DNA from: Spirochaetaceae bacterium
GTDB lineage: Bacteria; Spirochaetota; Spirochaetia; SZUA-6; Fen-1364
DNA length: 15,919 nucleotides
Reading direction: 5' to 3'
Assembly (NCBI GenBank): GCA_003170115.1
Contig: PMZS01000123.1
Span: 1 to 15,919, forward strand
A model generated the notes under the pieces. It was not told the origin of the DNA. It made no database searches and was given only the letters and a program-made list of their open reading frames with translations. The translations under genes were made by a program, and so were the position numbers. The number at the start of each line of letters is the position of its first letter. Within the stretch, counting starts at the first letter, position 1. Shown here piece by piece: positions 7,819 to 14,576 of the stretch.

Positions 7819-7847
7819 TTGACGCGTCTCCGCTTCTCCCGTAGATT
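7819..7847 (+). promoter_or_regulatory. Predicted promoter of the YbaK-domain gene
   Basis: TTGACG (7819-7824), exactly 17 bases, TAGATT (7842-7847). The predicted start at 7854 is one base before the ATG at 7855, and no SD precedes the gene, fitting a leaderless transcript. Confidence 0.6.
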
Positions 7848-7854
7848 GTGCCGC

Positions 7855-8328
7855 ATGATACCTGAGAAGGTACGATCGATCCTGGATGCCCATGGTCTGG
7901 CGGCGAAGGAGTTTGCTCCGGGAAGCACCGCGACCTCGGTGCTTGCCGCACAGCAGCTCGGGGTGGCCGTGGGCCAGATCGCGAAGTCCCTTCTTTTCAT
8001 CGGGAAGGACGGGCGATTCTTCATGGTGGTCTGCCCCGGCGACAGGAGGTTGTCCAACTCAAAAGTGAAAGCCGTCACGGGCATGAAGTCACGGATGGCA
8101 AGCCCCGAAGAAGCACGGTGTGCCACGGGCTTCGGCCCCGGCGGAGTGTGCCCCTTCGGCGTGGAAAGTGGAATCGCGCTGTTCATAGACAAGAGCCTCT
8201 CCGGGTATCCGACGATCTACCCCGCGGCCGGAACGGATTCATCCGGCGTTCCCATGACCTTCGACCAGCTTGTGACGATTACCGGCGCCACGGTGGGTGA
8301 CTTTCTCGCGGAAGAGGTAGAGGGATAG
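7855..8328 (+). CDS. YbaK/EbsC-type aminoacyl-tRNA deacylase
   Basis: The 157-residue protein is a free-standing YbaK/ProX editing domain. Proteins of this fold hydrolyse mischarged tRNAs, such as Cys-tRNAPro or Ala-tRNAPro, in the cytosol. Visible family features are ATSVLAAQQLGVAVGQIAKSLLF with the conserved K44, a FMVVCPGDRRLSNSKVK strand-helix unit, GFGPGGVCPFG, and a C-terminal GVPMTFDQLV segment. Which tRNA it edits cannot be told from sequence. The ATG at 7855 fits the promoter and the homology start; longer frames upstream read through dapL. It is followed by the OsmC gene after 13 bases, probably in one transcript. Confidence 0.92.
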   Translation: MIPEKVRSILDAHGLAAKEFAPGSTATSVLAAQQLGVAVGQIAKSLLFIGKDGRFFMVVCPGDRRLSNSKVKAVTGMKSRMASPEEARCATGFGPGGVCPFGVESGIALFIDKSLSGYPTIYPAAGTDSSGVPMTFDQLVTITGATVGDFLAEEVEG

Positions 8329-8341
8329 GAGAACAACCTGC

Positions 8342-8761
8342 ATGGACGCTTCAGTGGTCTGGAAAAAGGGATTGAGCTTCACAGGGACCGCTGCGACAAG
8401 CGGCTTTTCCCTTCCGCTTGGCGCGGACAAGAAGGTGGGAGGCGAGAACGACGGCTTTCGTCCGTCCGAGTTGATCCTCGTGGGGCTTGCCGGCTGCACG
8501 GGAATGGACGTGATTTCCATACTGGACAAGAAGCGCCAGCAGGTCACCGCGTTCGAAGTCCATGCCCACGGCGAGCGCGCGGAAACCGATCCGAAGAGGT
8601 TCACGAGCTTCCTTGTGGAATACGTGGTGACGGGAAAGGGCATCGACCCGGATGCCGTCGAGCGTGCCGTCGAGCTCAGCGAGACCAAGTACTGCACCGT
8701 GATGGCGACCCTGCGGTCCACCGGTCCTATTAAAAGAAAAATCACGATCAGGGAGGGATGA
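8342..8761 (+). CDS. OsmC/Ohr-family peroxiredoxin-like protein
   Basis: The 139-residue protein has the OsmC-family layout: an N-terminal beta sheet, GFRPSELILVGLAGCTGMDVISIL with the first redox cysteine C52, and KYCTVMATL with the second, C118. OsmC and Ohr proteins reduce organic or fatty acid hydroperoxides using this cysteine pair, with dithiol (often lipoyl) reductants. The sequence looks closer to the YhfA-like OsmC branch than to Ohr itself, so the substrate is uncertain. AGGAG overlaps the stop codon of the YbaK gene, 10 bases before the ATG, indicating a shared operon. Downstream lie a glpA-like pseudogene and a desaturase. Confidence 0.92.
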   Translation: MDASVVWKKGLSFTGTAATSGFSLPLGADKKVGGENDGFRPSELILVGLAGCTGMDVISILDKKRQQVTAFEVHAHGERAETDPKRFTSFLVEYVVTGKGIDPDAVERAVELSETKYCTVMATLRSTGPIKRKITIREG

Positions 8762-8783
8762 GGCTCCGCCCGGGGCCGGACGC

Positions 8784-9289
8784 ATGACGGACGTCATCGT
8801 CATCGGCGGGGGTGTGACCGGATGCGGTGTCGCGTGGGATCTGTCCCTGCGCGGTCTTCACGTCGTCCTCCTCGAACGCGGCAACCTTGCCTCGGGCAGC
8901 ACCGGTCGGTTTCACGGCTTCAGCTGGAATGCCGATTCGTCGTCCTCGCCGCCGGGCCCTGGAGCGGCGAGTTCCTTTCCCGCGCGGGCCTGAAGCTGAC
9001 GCTCAACCTTTAGCGTGGGGCAATGGTTGCGCCGGACGGACCTCGCCTGTCCACTTCGGTGAACCGGCTCCAACTGCCGTCGGACGGGGACATCGCGCTT
9101 CCCCGCGGAAGAATGAACATCGCCGGCATGCTCCCCGGAATGCGGGGGAGCACCACTCGACATTCGTGGTCGGGAGTGCGGCCTCTCCATCATTCCCACG
9201 AGGCGGATAGAAGCTTCGACCATGACGTGCACGGATGGAGCAGGGACTTCACCGTGATCGACCATGCCGCGCTTGATCGGGAGTCCGCC
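8784..9289 (+). pseudogene. Decayed glycerol-3-phosphate dehydrogenase-like (GlpA/GlpD) FAD oxidoreductase
   Basis: Three fragments of one FAD-dependent dehydrogenase remain. Fragment 1 (8784 to about 8920) keeps the ATG and the Rossmann start DVIVIGGGVTGCGVAWDL, then ERGNLASGSTGRFHG. Fragment 2 (about 8925-9010), in another frame, has FVVLAAGPWSGEFLSRAGLKLTLNL and ends at TAG 9011-9013. Fragment 3 continues in that frame with NRLQLPSDGDIALPRGRMNIAG, then SGVRPL and SRDFTVIDHAALDRE. A region normally over 150 residues long is missing between fragments 1 and 2. A shorter one is missing after NIAG near 9128, and the C-terminal part is absent. The intact family is about 380-560 residues; this relic spans about 500 bases. 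Intact members oxidise glycerol-3-phosphate at the membrane. It lies inside a plus-strand operon between OsmC and the desaturase. Confidence 0.88.
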
Positions 9290-9318
9290 TCATGCAAAAA
9301 TGATCCGCGGAGGATTGC

Positions 9319-10530
9319 ATGAAAGAGACGCGCGAGCCCATGTCCCAGGTGCGGGACACCTTCAAGGTGAGCTGGTACAGGAGTCCCATTGCGCCTGATC
9401 GGCTGAAGGGGCTCACGACGAGAAGCAACCTCCGGGGGGCGTTGCAGGCGCTCGGGTTCCTGGCGCTGGTCGTCGTCGTGGGTGCCGCGGCATGGTATTT
9501 CTACGCCGTTCACTTCTGGGCCCTTATGGCCGTCGCACTCTTCCTCTACGGCACGATCTATTCGTTCATCCCCGGCCTTGTCACTCATGAGCTCTCGCAT
9601 GGGACGGTGTTCAAGACGAAATGGCTGAACGCTGTATTTCTCCGTTTCTACAGCCTGCTGGGCTGGACGAACTTCTACCAGTACAAGCGCAGCCACACCT
9701 TTCACCACCTCTTCACCCTCCATCCGCGGGGTGACCGCGAGGTGGTTCTCCCGATGGCCCCGTCCCTGCATCCTCTGCGACTGTTTCTCCTGTTCACCTT
9801 CAATTTTGAGGCTCTCTGGATCTTCGTCAGTTCCACCATTCGGCTCGCGTTCACGGGGAAGTTCTCCAACGAATGGTCCGAAGCAGTCTTTCCGCACGAG
9901 GAGCCGGGGACGCGCCGCGAGGCGATCGGGTGGGCCTGGGCGATCCTGGCCTTTCATTCCACGATCATCGCCGTGACAATCATTTTCCGGGTCTGGCCGT
10001 TGGCCGTGCTCGTCACTTTCGGCATGTTCTTCGCCAACTGGTGGACCTATTTCGTCGGCCTTCCCATGCACAACGGCCTGCGGGACAACGTGGCGGATTT
10101 CCGCCTGTGCTGCCGCACAATTACCCTGGATCCCTTCTCACGGTTCATCTACTGGCACATGAGCTGGCACACCGAGCACCACATGTACGCCGCGGTTCCC
10201 TGTTACAACCTGCGCCGGCTCGCGGACACAATCGCCGCGGACATGCCCGCGCCGCGTTCGTTGATAGCGGCCTGGAAGGAAATGCGGCAAACCTGGCACA
10301 GGCAGAAGAAGGAGCCGAAGTACCAGTTTGACACCCCTCTTCCGCAGAAGCCAACGCAGAAGCCAAAAGGAGGAAAAAGCGCCCAGGATCCCCTGGGATC
10401 GTCGCTTGGAAACCTTGCTCCGAAGGGACTGGATCAGGCTGGGCTACGGTTTCTTCTTCAACGTCGTGTAGGCTTCGAGGTCCAGAATGGGGCACTCGGC
10501 GGAAAACCCTGCGGGGGGTACGCCGAATGA
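9319..10530 (+). CDS. Membrane fatty acid desaturase
   Basis: This is a di-iron membrane enzyme that puts double bonds into acyl chains, or a close relative acting on another lipid. Three histidine boxes are present: HELSH (90-94), HTFHH (126-130) and HTEHH (284-288), plus H251 in PMHNG. Hydrophobic helices lie at about 42-62, 66-86, 152-172, 205-225 and 228-248. GCGGAGGA ends 4 bases before the ATG at 9319. The core ends near residue 340 (KYQFDTPLP). Beyond that is a Lys/Gln/Pro-rich tail and about 50 residues with no desaturase character, the last 29 of which lie antisense to the end of the AhpD-like gene (87-base overlap). A loss of the original stop or a late frameshift is possible. Substrate and position of desaturation are unknown. 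Confidence 0.92.
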   Translation: MKETREPMSQVRDTFKVSWYRSPIAPDRLKGLTTRSNLRGALQALGFLALVVVVGAAAWYFYAVHFWALMAVALFLYGTIYSFIPGLVTHELSHGTVFKTKWLNAVFLRFYSLLGWTNFYQYKRSHTFHHLFTLHPRGDREVVLPMAPSLHPLRLFLLFTFNFEALWIFVSSTIRLAFTGKFSNEWSEAVFPHEEPGTRREAIGWAWAILAFHSTIIAVTIIFRVWPLAVLVTFGMFFANWWTYFVGLPMHNGLRDNVADFRLCCRTITLDPFSRFIYWHMSWHTEHHMYAAVPCYNLRRLADTIAADMPAPRSLIAAWKEMRQTWHRQKKEPKYQFDTPLPQKPTQKPKGGKSAQDPLGSSLGNLAPKGLDQAGLRFLLQRRVGFEVQNGALGGKPCGGYAE

Positions 10531-11037
10531 CTGTATGAGCCGGGTCCAGAAATTCACCTGGGCGCACGTGCTGGTCAGGATCACGAATCCCCGGGGAGAG
10601 AAGTGCTTCTTTGCGTTTGCCACGGCTTCCGTCGTGAACTCAACCGGGGTTCGGCACATGCATTCGACATACCGAAGGGCGGCCCTCTCACCGTCGGTCA
10701 AGGAGGGCACATCAACCAGCGGGACCTTTCCCTGCAACGCCCGAATCTCCTGCTCGGTGATCCCCTTGTGCTCGAACTCCCTGGAGTTCAGGTCAATGCA
10801 GAACGGGCAGGAAACGAGGAAGGAAGTGTGGATTCTCACAAGGCCCAGAAGGCGTCGCGGCACCTCGGGCTCATCGTGGGCCACGAGCCCCTCCATGATG
10901 CCTGAACCGAGAAAGGCTTTCGGATACCAGGTGAGAATTCGATTCGCCAGAAGTGACTTGCCCATGCGTCTCTCCACCATCCAGAGAAACACTCTCAGCA
11001 GCACGGGCATCCGGGCGGGCGGATCAAGGTAGCTCAT
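10444..11037 (-). CDS. AhpD/carboxymuconolactone decarboxylase-like protein
   Basis: The 197-residue, mostly helical protein has the AhpD-family core HTSFLVSCPFCIDLNSREFEHKGITEQEI with a C-x-x-C pair (SCPFC). These cysteines act as the redox or proton-relay centre in AhpD-like alkylhydroperoxidases. A further helix with YVECMCRTPVEF follows, and the C-terminus resembles other members (AQVNFWTRL). A proven decarboxylase role is unlikely, since the family name comes from a subset of members. It is the last gene of the long minus-strand run; its ATG at 11037 overlaps the methyltransferase 3' end by 14 bases, implying translational coupling. Its 3' end overlaps the convergent desaturase. The substrate is unknown; a thiol-peroxide role suits the neighbours. 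Confidence 0.85.
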   Translation of the reverse strand: MSYLDPPARMPVLLRVFLWMVERRMGKSLLANRILTWYPKAFLGSGIMEGLVAHDEPEVPRRLLGLVRIHTSFLVSCPFCIDLNSREFEHKGITEQEIRALQGKVPLVDVPSLTDGERAALRYVECMCRTPVEFTTEAVANAKKHFSPRGFVILTSTCAQVNFWTRLIQSFGVPPAGFSAECPILDLEAYTTLKKKP

Positions 11038-11626
11038 TGGCGTCCGGCGCGCGCGGAGTCAGCAGGTAGAGATGCATATGGGTGAGGATGAGAGGCTTGA
11101 TCTCCGTGAATCCCGAACCCTGCGCGAGGGAAATGATCTCCGCCGGCCGCAGGCGGTGGCCGAGCGGCGGACCCTGTTCTTCATCAGCGTAGGGCCATTC
11201 GAGGATTGCGACCCTCAACCGCGCGACCCTCCGCGCTTCCGACAGCGCCGCGTGGCGATCATCCGTCTCATGCAGGACGTGCCCCAGGAAGACCAGGTCG
11301 AATGAAGCGTCTTCGAATGGAAGTTTTTCCGCGACGCCCGCCATGAACCGCGCGCTCTGCCCGTGACTCTGGGCCAGGGACAGCAGCTCGGAATTGGGAT
11401 CGATCCCCGTCACCTCCAGGCCGCGTTCGGCGAATGCCTCCGCGAAAATCCCCGTCCCCGTGCCCACGTCCAGGACTCGGGCTGCCGGGATGCCTTCGAG
11501 GCAGAGGCTCACGACTCGAGGAACCTCCAGCAAAGCGACCCGCGCGGGCGCGCGCAGCCTCTCGGCCGGTGCGGCATAACGGCGGTCGTGCTCATGTCCC
11601 GGTCCGCGCCCGTGTGCGGCGGTCAT
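11024..11626 (-). CDS. Class I SAM-dependent methyltransferase (UbiE/Methyltransf_11 type)
   Basis: The 200-residue protein has the AdoMet-binding motif I VLDVGTGTGIF (about 51-61), the acidic motif II tip GIDPNSE, a PFEDASFDLVFLGHVLHE post-II region and a helix-strand end. The His-rich N-terminus (HGRGPGHEHDRRY) is a possible metal-binding patch. Substrate is not evident; such enzymes next to thiol and arsenic/sulfur genes methylate many small molecules. The ATG at 11626 is chosen because it follows the rhodanese stop codon by only 7 bases. An upstream in-frame ATG at 11665 would sit inside the rhodanese gene. It ends overlapping the AhpD-like gene. Confidence 0.85.
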   Translation of the reverse strand: MTAAHGRGPGHEHDRRYAAPAERLRAPARVALLEVPRVVSLCLEGIPAARVLDVGTGTGIFAEAFAERGLEVTGIDPNSELLSLAQSHGQSARFMAGVAEKLPFEDASFDLVFLGHVLHETDDRHAALSEARRVARLRVAILEWPYADEEQGPPLGHRLRPAEIISLAQGSGFTEIKPLILTHMHLYLLTPRAPDANELP

Positions 11627-11633
11627 CGCCTGC

Positions 11634-11909
11634 TCATTCGGGCATGTCGTCAAGGCCGCCGGCATTGATTACGTCGGTGAACCCGTTGTTCTTGAGAAAG
11701 CGCGTGCCCTGCCCGCTGCGCGCGCCCGAGGCGCAGTACAGCACAATGGGCGTGCTCTTCGGTTCCAGCTCTTTCATCCTCAGGGGAAGGAGGGGAAGGG
11801 GAATGTTGATCGCGCCCCTGTAGGCCCCGTCCTTGAACTCGGCAGGCGTGCGCACGTCCACGATCCTTGCGCCCGCCGCGATCTTCTCCTTGATGCTGTT
11901 TCCCGGCAT
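11634..11909 (-). CDS. Single-domain rhodanese (sulfurtransferase)
   Basis: The 91-residue protein is a compact rhodanese domain without signal peptide. RIVDVRTPAEFKDGAYRGAINIP is the classical N-terminal signature. The active-site loop is CASGARS with C59 as the persulfide-carrying cysteine. The C-terminal GFTDVINAGGLDDM closes the fold. It would move sulfane sulfur between thiosulfate, glutathione or CoA persulfide and acceptors in the cytosol. The six-residue loop is the type used by sulfurtransferases rather than Cdc25-like phosphatases. It follows the reductase-rhodanese fusion by 33 bases, so the operon encodes two separate rhodanese domains. Confidence 0.94.
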   Translation of the reverse strand: MPGNSIKEKIAAGARIVDVRTPAEFKDGAYRGAINIPLPLLPLRMKELEPKSTPIVLYCASGARSGQGTRFLKNNGFTDVINAGGLDDMPE

Positions 11910-11942
11910 GTGGCGTTCCTTTCCGCGGCAGCGTGCCGCCCG

Positions 11943-13616
11943 TTATTCCATGATTTCGAATCCGCCCAGGGCCGTCATTGCGACGAAGCCGCCGGTGACG
12001 TTGCGCACATTCTTCCAGCCATTTTCCCTGAGGATCCGCAGTGCAAGGTGGGAGCGGAATCCCGAACGACAGTGCGTCAGGATAAGTGCGTCCCGGGGTA
12101 CCTCGTCCAGGCGGAATCGAAGCTCGTCCACAGGGATGTGGAGCGCCCCCCGCACGTGGGAGGTCTCGAACTCGTTGAGATTCCGTACGTCAAGGAGCAC
12201 GGGCCGCGCCCCCCCTGGACCAGCAGCGGGTTCCGCGAGCAGCCTCCGTGCCTCCTCCGCGCCGACCAGCGGCGCGTAGCCGCTGATGTCGTTCAGTCCC
12301 GCAAAAGCGGCCACGTTCAGAGGATCGTTTGCCGACGAGAAGGGCGGAGAGTAAGCGAAATCTATCTCGGCGAGGTCGGTCAGGGTCATCTTCCCGTGCA
12401 GGGCGACGGCGAGCGCGTCAATTCGTTTCTCCACCCCTTCCTCGCCGAAGACCTGCCCGCCGAGAAGACGGCCCGACGAACGTTCATAGACGAGCTTCAG
12501 CACCAGCTCCTTGCCACCGGGGTAGTACGAGGCGTGATGGTCCTTCACGACGATGGCCGCCGCCGCGTCGAAGCCCGCGGCACGGGCAGCGGTTTCGTTG
12601 AGGCCCGTGCTCGCGGCAACGGCGTCGAAAATCCTGACGACACTGGATCCCAAGGCGCCCGAGTATTTCATTGACATGCCCAGCGCATTGGAGGCGGCAA
12701 TCCTTCCCTGTCGGTTGGCAGGACCTGCCATGGGTACGCGAGCTGTCCGCCCCGACACCTTGTGCACGACTTCGTTCATGTCTCCCGCCGCCCAGATGGC
12801 GGGGTCGGACGTGCGCAGGTACTCATCCACCACCAGGCCGCCCGCTTTTCCCAGGGCAAGTCCGGCATTCCGGGCCAGGGCGAGCTCGGCCTTTACTCCA
12901 GCGGCCACGAGGACGATCGCTCCCGGCACCCGGCTCCCGTCGCTGAGCTTCACGGCGGCGCAGCCGGGATCGATTTCCGCAATGCCGACGCCCGTGCGCA
13001 CGCTTACGCCGTGGGACTCCAGGCGGCGGGCAATCATTCCTCCGAACTCAGGGTCCATGGTCGACATCAGCCGGGGAAGGAGCTCGACGACCGTCGTGGA
13101 GATGCCCCGTTGGACGAACGCCTCCGCCATCTCCATGCCGATGAATCCTCCGCCGGCGATGACGGCAGAGGCCGGTGTATTCACCTCGATGAACTCGATG
13201 ATCCTGTCCATGTCGGGTATGGTCCACAGACGGAACACGTTCGGGGAATCGATGCCGGGCACCGGCGGCATTGCCGGCGTTCCGCCCTGCGCCAGGATGA
13301 GTGAATCGTAGCCGAGCCACGTCTCACCCTCCGGACCCTTCACGCGCACACGCTTCCCTGCCCGGTCGATCTCCAGCGCCTCGGTCTCCACGAGGACCTT
13401 CACTCCGTATCGGCTGTCGAAGCCCTCCGGAGACTGCAGCAGGAGCTTCGAACGCTTCGTGATGTCCCGCGAGATGAAATAGGGCAGCCCGCAGTTCGCG
13501 TATGACACGAACGGGCCGCGCTCGACGAGGGTGATTTCAGCGGACTCACTGACCCTGCGAGCGCGGGCGGCGGCTGTCGCACCGCCGGCCACGCCGCCAA
13601 TGATGAGTAGTTTCAT
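11943..13616 (-). CDS. CoA-disulfide/persulfide reductase with C-terminal rhodanese domain
   Basis: The 557-residue flavoprotein fuses a pyridine-nucleotide-disulfide oxidoreductase to a rhodanese domain. Features in order: FAD-binding IIGGVAGG (5-12); the single redox cysteine C42 in SYANCGLPYF, typical of CoA-disulfide reductases; the NAD(P)H Rossmann GGGFIG (155-160); the second FAD motif WAAGD (275-279); the conserved YSPPFSSANDPLN (422-434). A rhodanese domain (about 452-557) has C516 in HCRSGFRS. Homologues (CoADR-Rhd, Npsr) reduce CoA disulfide, CoA persulfide or polysulfide with NAD(P)H, releasing sulfide; the fused rhodanese feeds or accepts the persulfide. The start lies 18 bases after the DUF2892 gene. 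It is the core of the sulfur operon. Exact substrate (detoxification versus respiratory sulfur reduction) is undecided. Confidence 0.95.
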   Translation of the reverse strand: MKLLIIGGVAGGATAAARARRVSESAEITLVERGPFVSYANCGLPYFISRDITKRSKLLLQSPEGFDSRYGVKVLVETEALEIDRAGKRVRVKGPEGETWLGYDSLILAQGGTPAMPPVPGIDSPNVFRLWTIPDMDRIIEFIEVNTPASAVIAGGGFIGMEMAEAFVQRGISTTVVELLPRLMSTMDPEFGGMIARRLESHGVSVRTGVGIAEIDPGCAAVKLSDGSRVPGAIVLVAAGVKAELALARNAGLALGKAGGLVVDEYLRTSDPAIWAAGDMNEVVHKVSGRTARVPMAGPANRQGRIAASNALGMSMKYSGALGSSVVRIFDAVAASTGLNETAARAAGFDAAAAIVVKDHHASYYPGGKELVLKLVYERSSGRLLGGQVFGEEGVEKRIDALAVALHGKMTLTDLAEIDFAYSPPFSSANDPLNVAAFAGLNDISGYAPLVGAEEARRLLAEPAAGPGGARPVLLDVRNLNEFETSHVRGALHIPVDELRFRLDEVPRDALILTHCRSGFRSHLALRILRENGWKNVRNVTGGFVAMTALGGFEIME

Positions 13617-13634
13617 AAGGCTCTCGCGGAGAGT

Positions 13635-13844
13635 CTACTGCGCGGCCTTCTTCTTCGTCGAGATCCCGAGCAGCATGTAAAGGGGGCACGTGCCGACGAT
13701 CGCGGTAAGCAGGAATACCACCGCGAGAACGCCCAGGATGATGGCTGCCACCGGCGAGAGCTGGTGTGTGAAGTAGAGCACCGCGACCAGTGCCACGAGC
13801 ACTGCCCGAACGATGCGGTCCAGGATTGCCATGTTTGCTTTCAT
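13635..13844 (-). CDS. DUF2892 small membrane protein (YgaP-type transmembrane part)
   Basis: The 69-residue protein opens MKANMAILDRIVRAVLVALVAVL and has two membrane helices (about 10-26 and 31-51), then GTCPLYMLLGISTKKK. These are the hallmarks of DUF2892: an amphipathic start with D-R-x-x-R, and a conserved Cys (C53) in a CPLY motif. In E. coli YgaP this type of helix pair is fused to a rhodanese; here it stands alone directly before a rhodanese-containing reductase, fitting a role in sulfide or thiosulfate handling at the membrane. A -10-like TATCTT and a Crp-type palindrome lie just upstream, so it probably starts a transcription unit. GGAG is only two bases from the ATG, too close for a normal SD. 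Confidence 0.9.
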   Translation of the reverse strand: MKANMAILDRIVRAVLVALVAVLYFTHQLSPVAAIILGVLAVVFLLTAIVGTCPLYMLLGISTKKKAAQ

Positions 13845-13851
13845 GCTCCAG

Positions 13852-13857
13852 AAGATA
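13852..13857 (-). promoter_or_regulatory. -10-like element before the DUF2892/CoADR operon
   Basis: TATCTT (13857 down to 13852) predicts a start at 13845, one base before the A of the DUF2892 ATG (13844). No -35 match exists at the right spacing (CTGAGG), as expected for an activator-dependent promoter. Confidence 0.45.
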
Positions 13858-13878
13858 GGGCAGGCGGGAAGATACCTC

Positions 13879-13894
13879 AGTGACTTTTGTCACA
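13879..13894. promoter_or_regulatory. CRP/FNR-type operator overlapping the Crp/Fnr gene stop codon
   Basis: Plus-strand AGTGA-N6-TCACA differs from the CRP consensus TGTGA-N6-TCACA by one base, and the core GTGAC-TTTT-GTCAC is a perfect palindrome. Its centre (13886.5) is 41.5 bases upstream of the start point predicted from TATCTT. That is the class II activator position. The regulator encoded just upstream has a CRP-type recognition helix, so it is the likely ligand. Confidence 0.65.
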
Positions 13895-14576
13895 CAACGG
13901 AATACGGGCCGCCCCTTTCGCGAAGAACGTCGGGTTTGTGGATGCGAATCCTGCCCCTGGAAGTGGCGATGAGCCCGTCGGCCTCGAAATCGGAAAGGAT
14001 GCGCGTGACGACCTCGCGCGAAGTGCCCAGCTCCGCGGCGATTTCTCCGTGAGTCATTGTCACAACCTTCTGCCGTGTGCCGGCCTGCCGGACAAGGTGC
14101 GCGGCCAGGCGCGAATCCATGTGATGAAACGCCACCTCGTCGACGAGGGTGAGCACGTTCTCGAGGCGTTTCGCGTACAGGTCGAACATGAACCGCCTCC
14201 ACGGCGCGTTGTCCTCCACCAGGCGGGTGAAGAGCCTTGCCGGGAGGAGGGCAACTTCCGTGTCGCCCTCGGCTTCCGCGATCGCGGGGAAGCCGCCGCC
14301 GTTGAGGATGCAGGTCGCCGAGAGGACGCAGCTCTCCCCCCGCTCGATGCGGTACAGGGTGATCTCCCTGCCGGATTCGCTCGCCTTGTAGATGCGCAAC
14401 GTCCCTTGAAGCACGAAGGGGAGATAGGCGCATTCGGCGCCGCCGCTGGCAAGGACCTGCTTGTGGGCGAGCTTCTTACCGATGGCGTTGGAGAGGATCG
14501 TGTCTCTCGACCGGGGCGGGAGCGTGGAGAAGAAGGGGAATGCCTCAATGAGACGCTCGTGCAGGGTCGCGTTCAT
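13890..14576 (-). CDS. Crp/Fnr-family transcriptional regulator
   Basis: The 228-residue protein has an N-terminal cyclic-nucleotide-binding-like jelly roll (about 15-125), a dimer helix (about 127-158) and a winged helix-turn-helix (about 170-215). The recognition helix reads TSREVVTRIL. R187, E188 and R192 match the R-E-x-x-x-R of E. coli CRP that reads GTGA half-sites; FNR has a different pattern. The sensor domain lacks the FNR N-terminal Fe-S cysteines and the usual cAMP-contact Arg-Ser motif, but has C83 and C89 in GESCVLSATC, plus C49. That suggests a thiol, redox or persulfide signal. The ATG at 14576 overlaps the upstream stop (ATGA); the frame continues upstream but lies antiparallel in logic to no domain. 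It sits directly before the sulfur operon, whose likely operator overlaps its own stop codon. Confidence 0.92.
   Translation of the reverse strand: MNATLHERLIEAFPFFSTLPPRSRDTILSNAIGKKLAHKQVLASGGAECAYLPFVLQGTLRIYKASESGREITLYRIERGESCVLSATCILNGGGFPAIAEAEGDTEVALLPARLFTRLVEDNAPWRRFMFDLYAKRLENVLTLVDEVAFHHMDSRLAAHLVRQAGTRQKVVTMTHGEIAAELGTSREVVTRILSDFEADGLIATSRGRIRIHKPDVLRERGGPYSVV

Noticed and set aside
9190..10071. 293-codon minus-strand frame opposite the desaturase
   Set aside because: Charged, motif-free shadow; the plus strand has three desaturase histidine boxes.
10382..10397. Inverted repeat CCCAGG-ATCC-CCTGGG as a terminator
   Set aside because: It lies inside the desaturase frame, the stem is only 6 bp, and there is no T-run on either side.
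12553..13311. 252-codon plus-strand frame opposite the CoADR-rhodanese gene
   Set aside because: Ala/Ser/Arg-rich shadow; the minus strand encodes an unmistakable flavoprotein.
14049..14063. Second GTGA...TCAC arrangement
   Set aside because: The spacer is 7 rather than 6 bases and it is inside the helix-turn-helix coding region of the Crp/Fnr gene, so chance is likelier.
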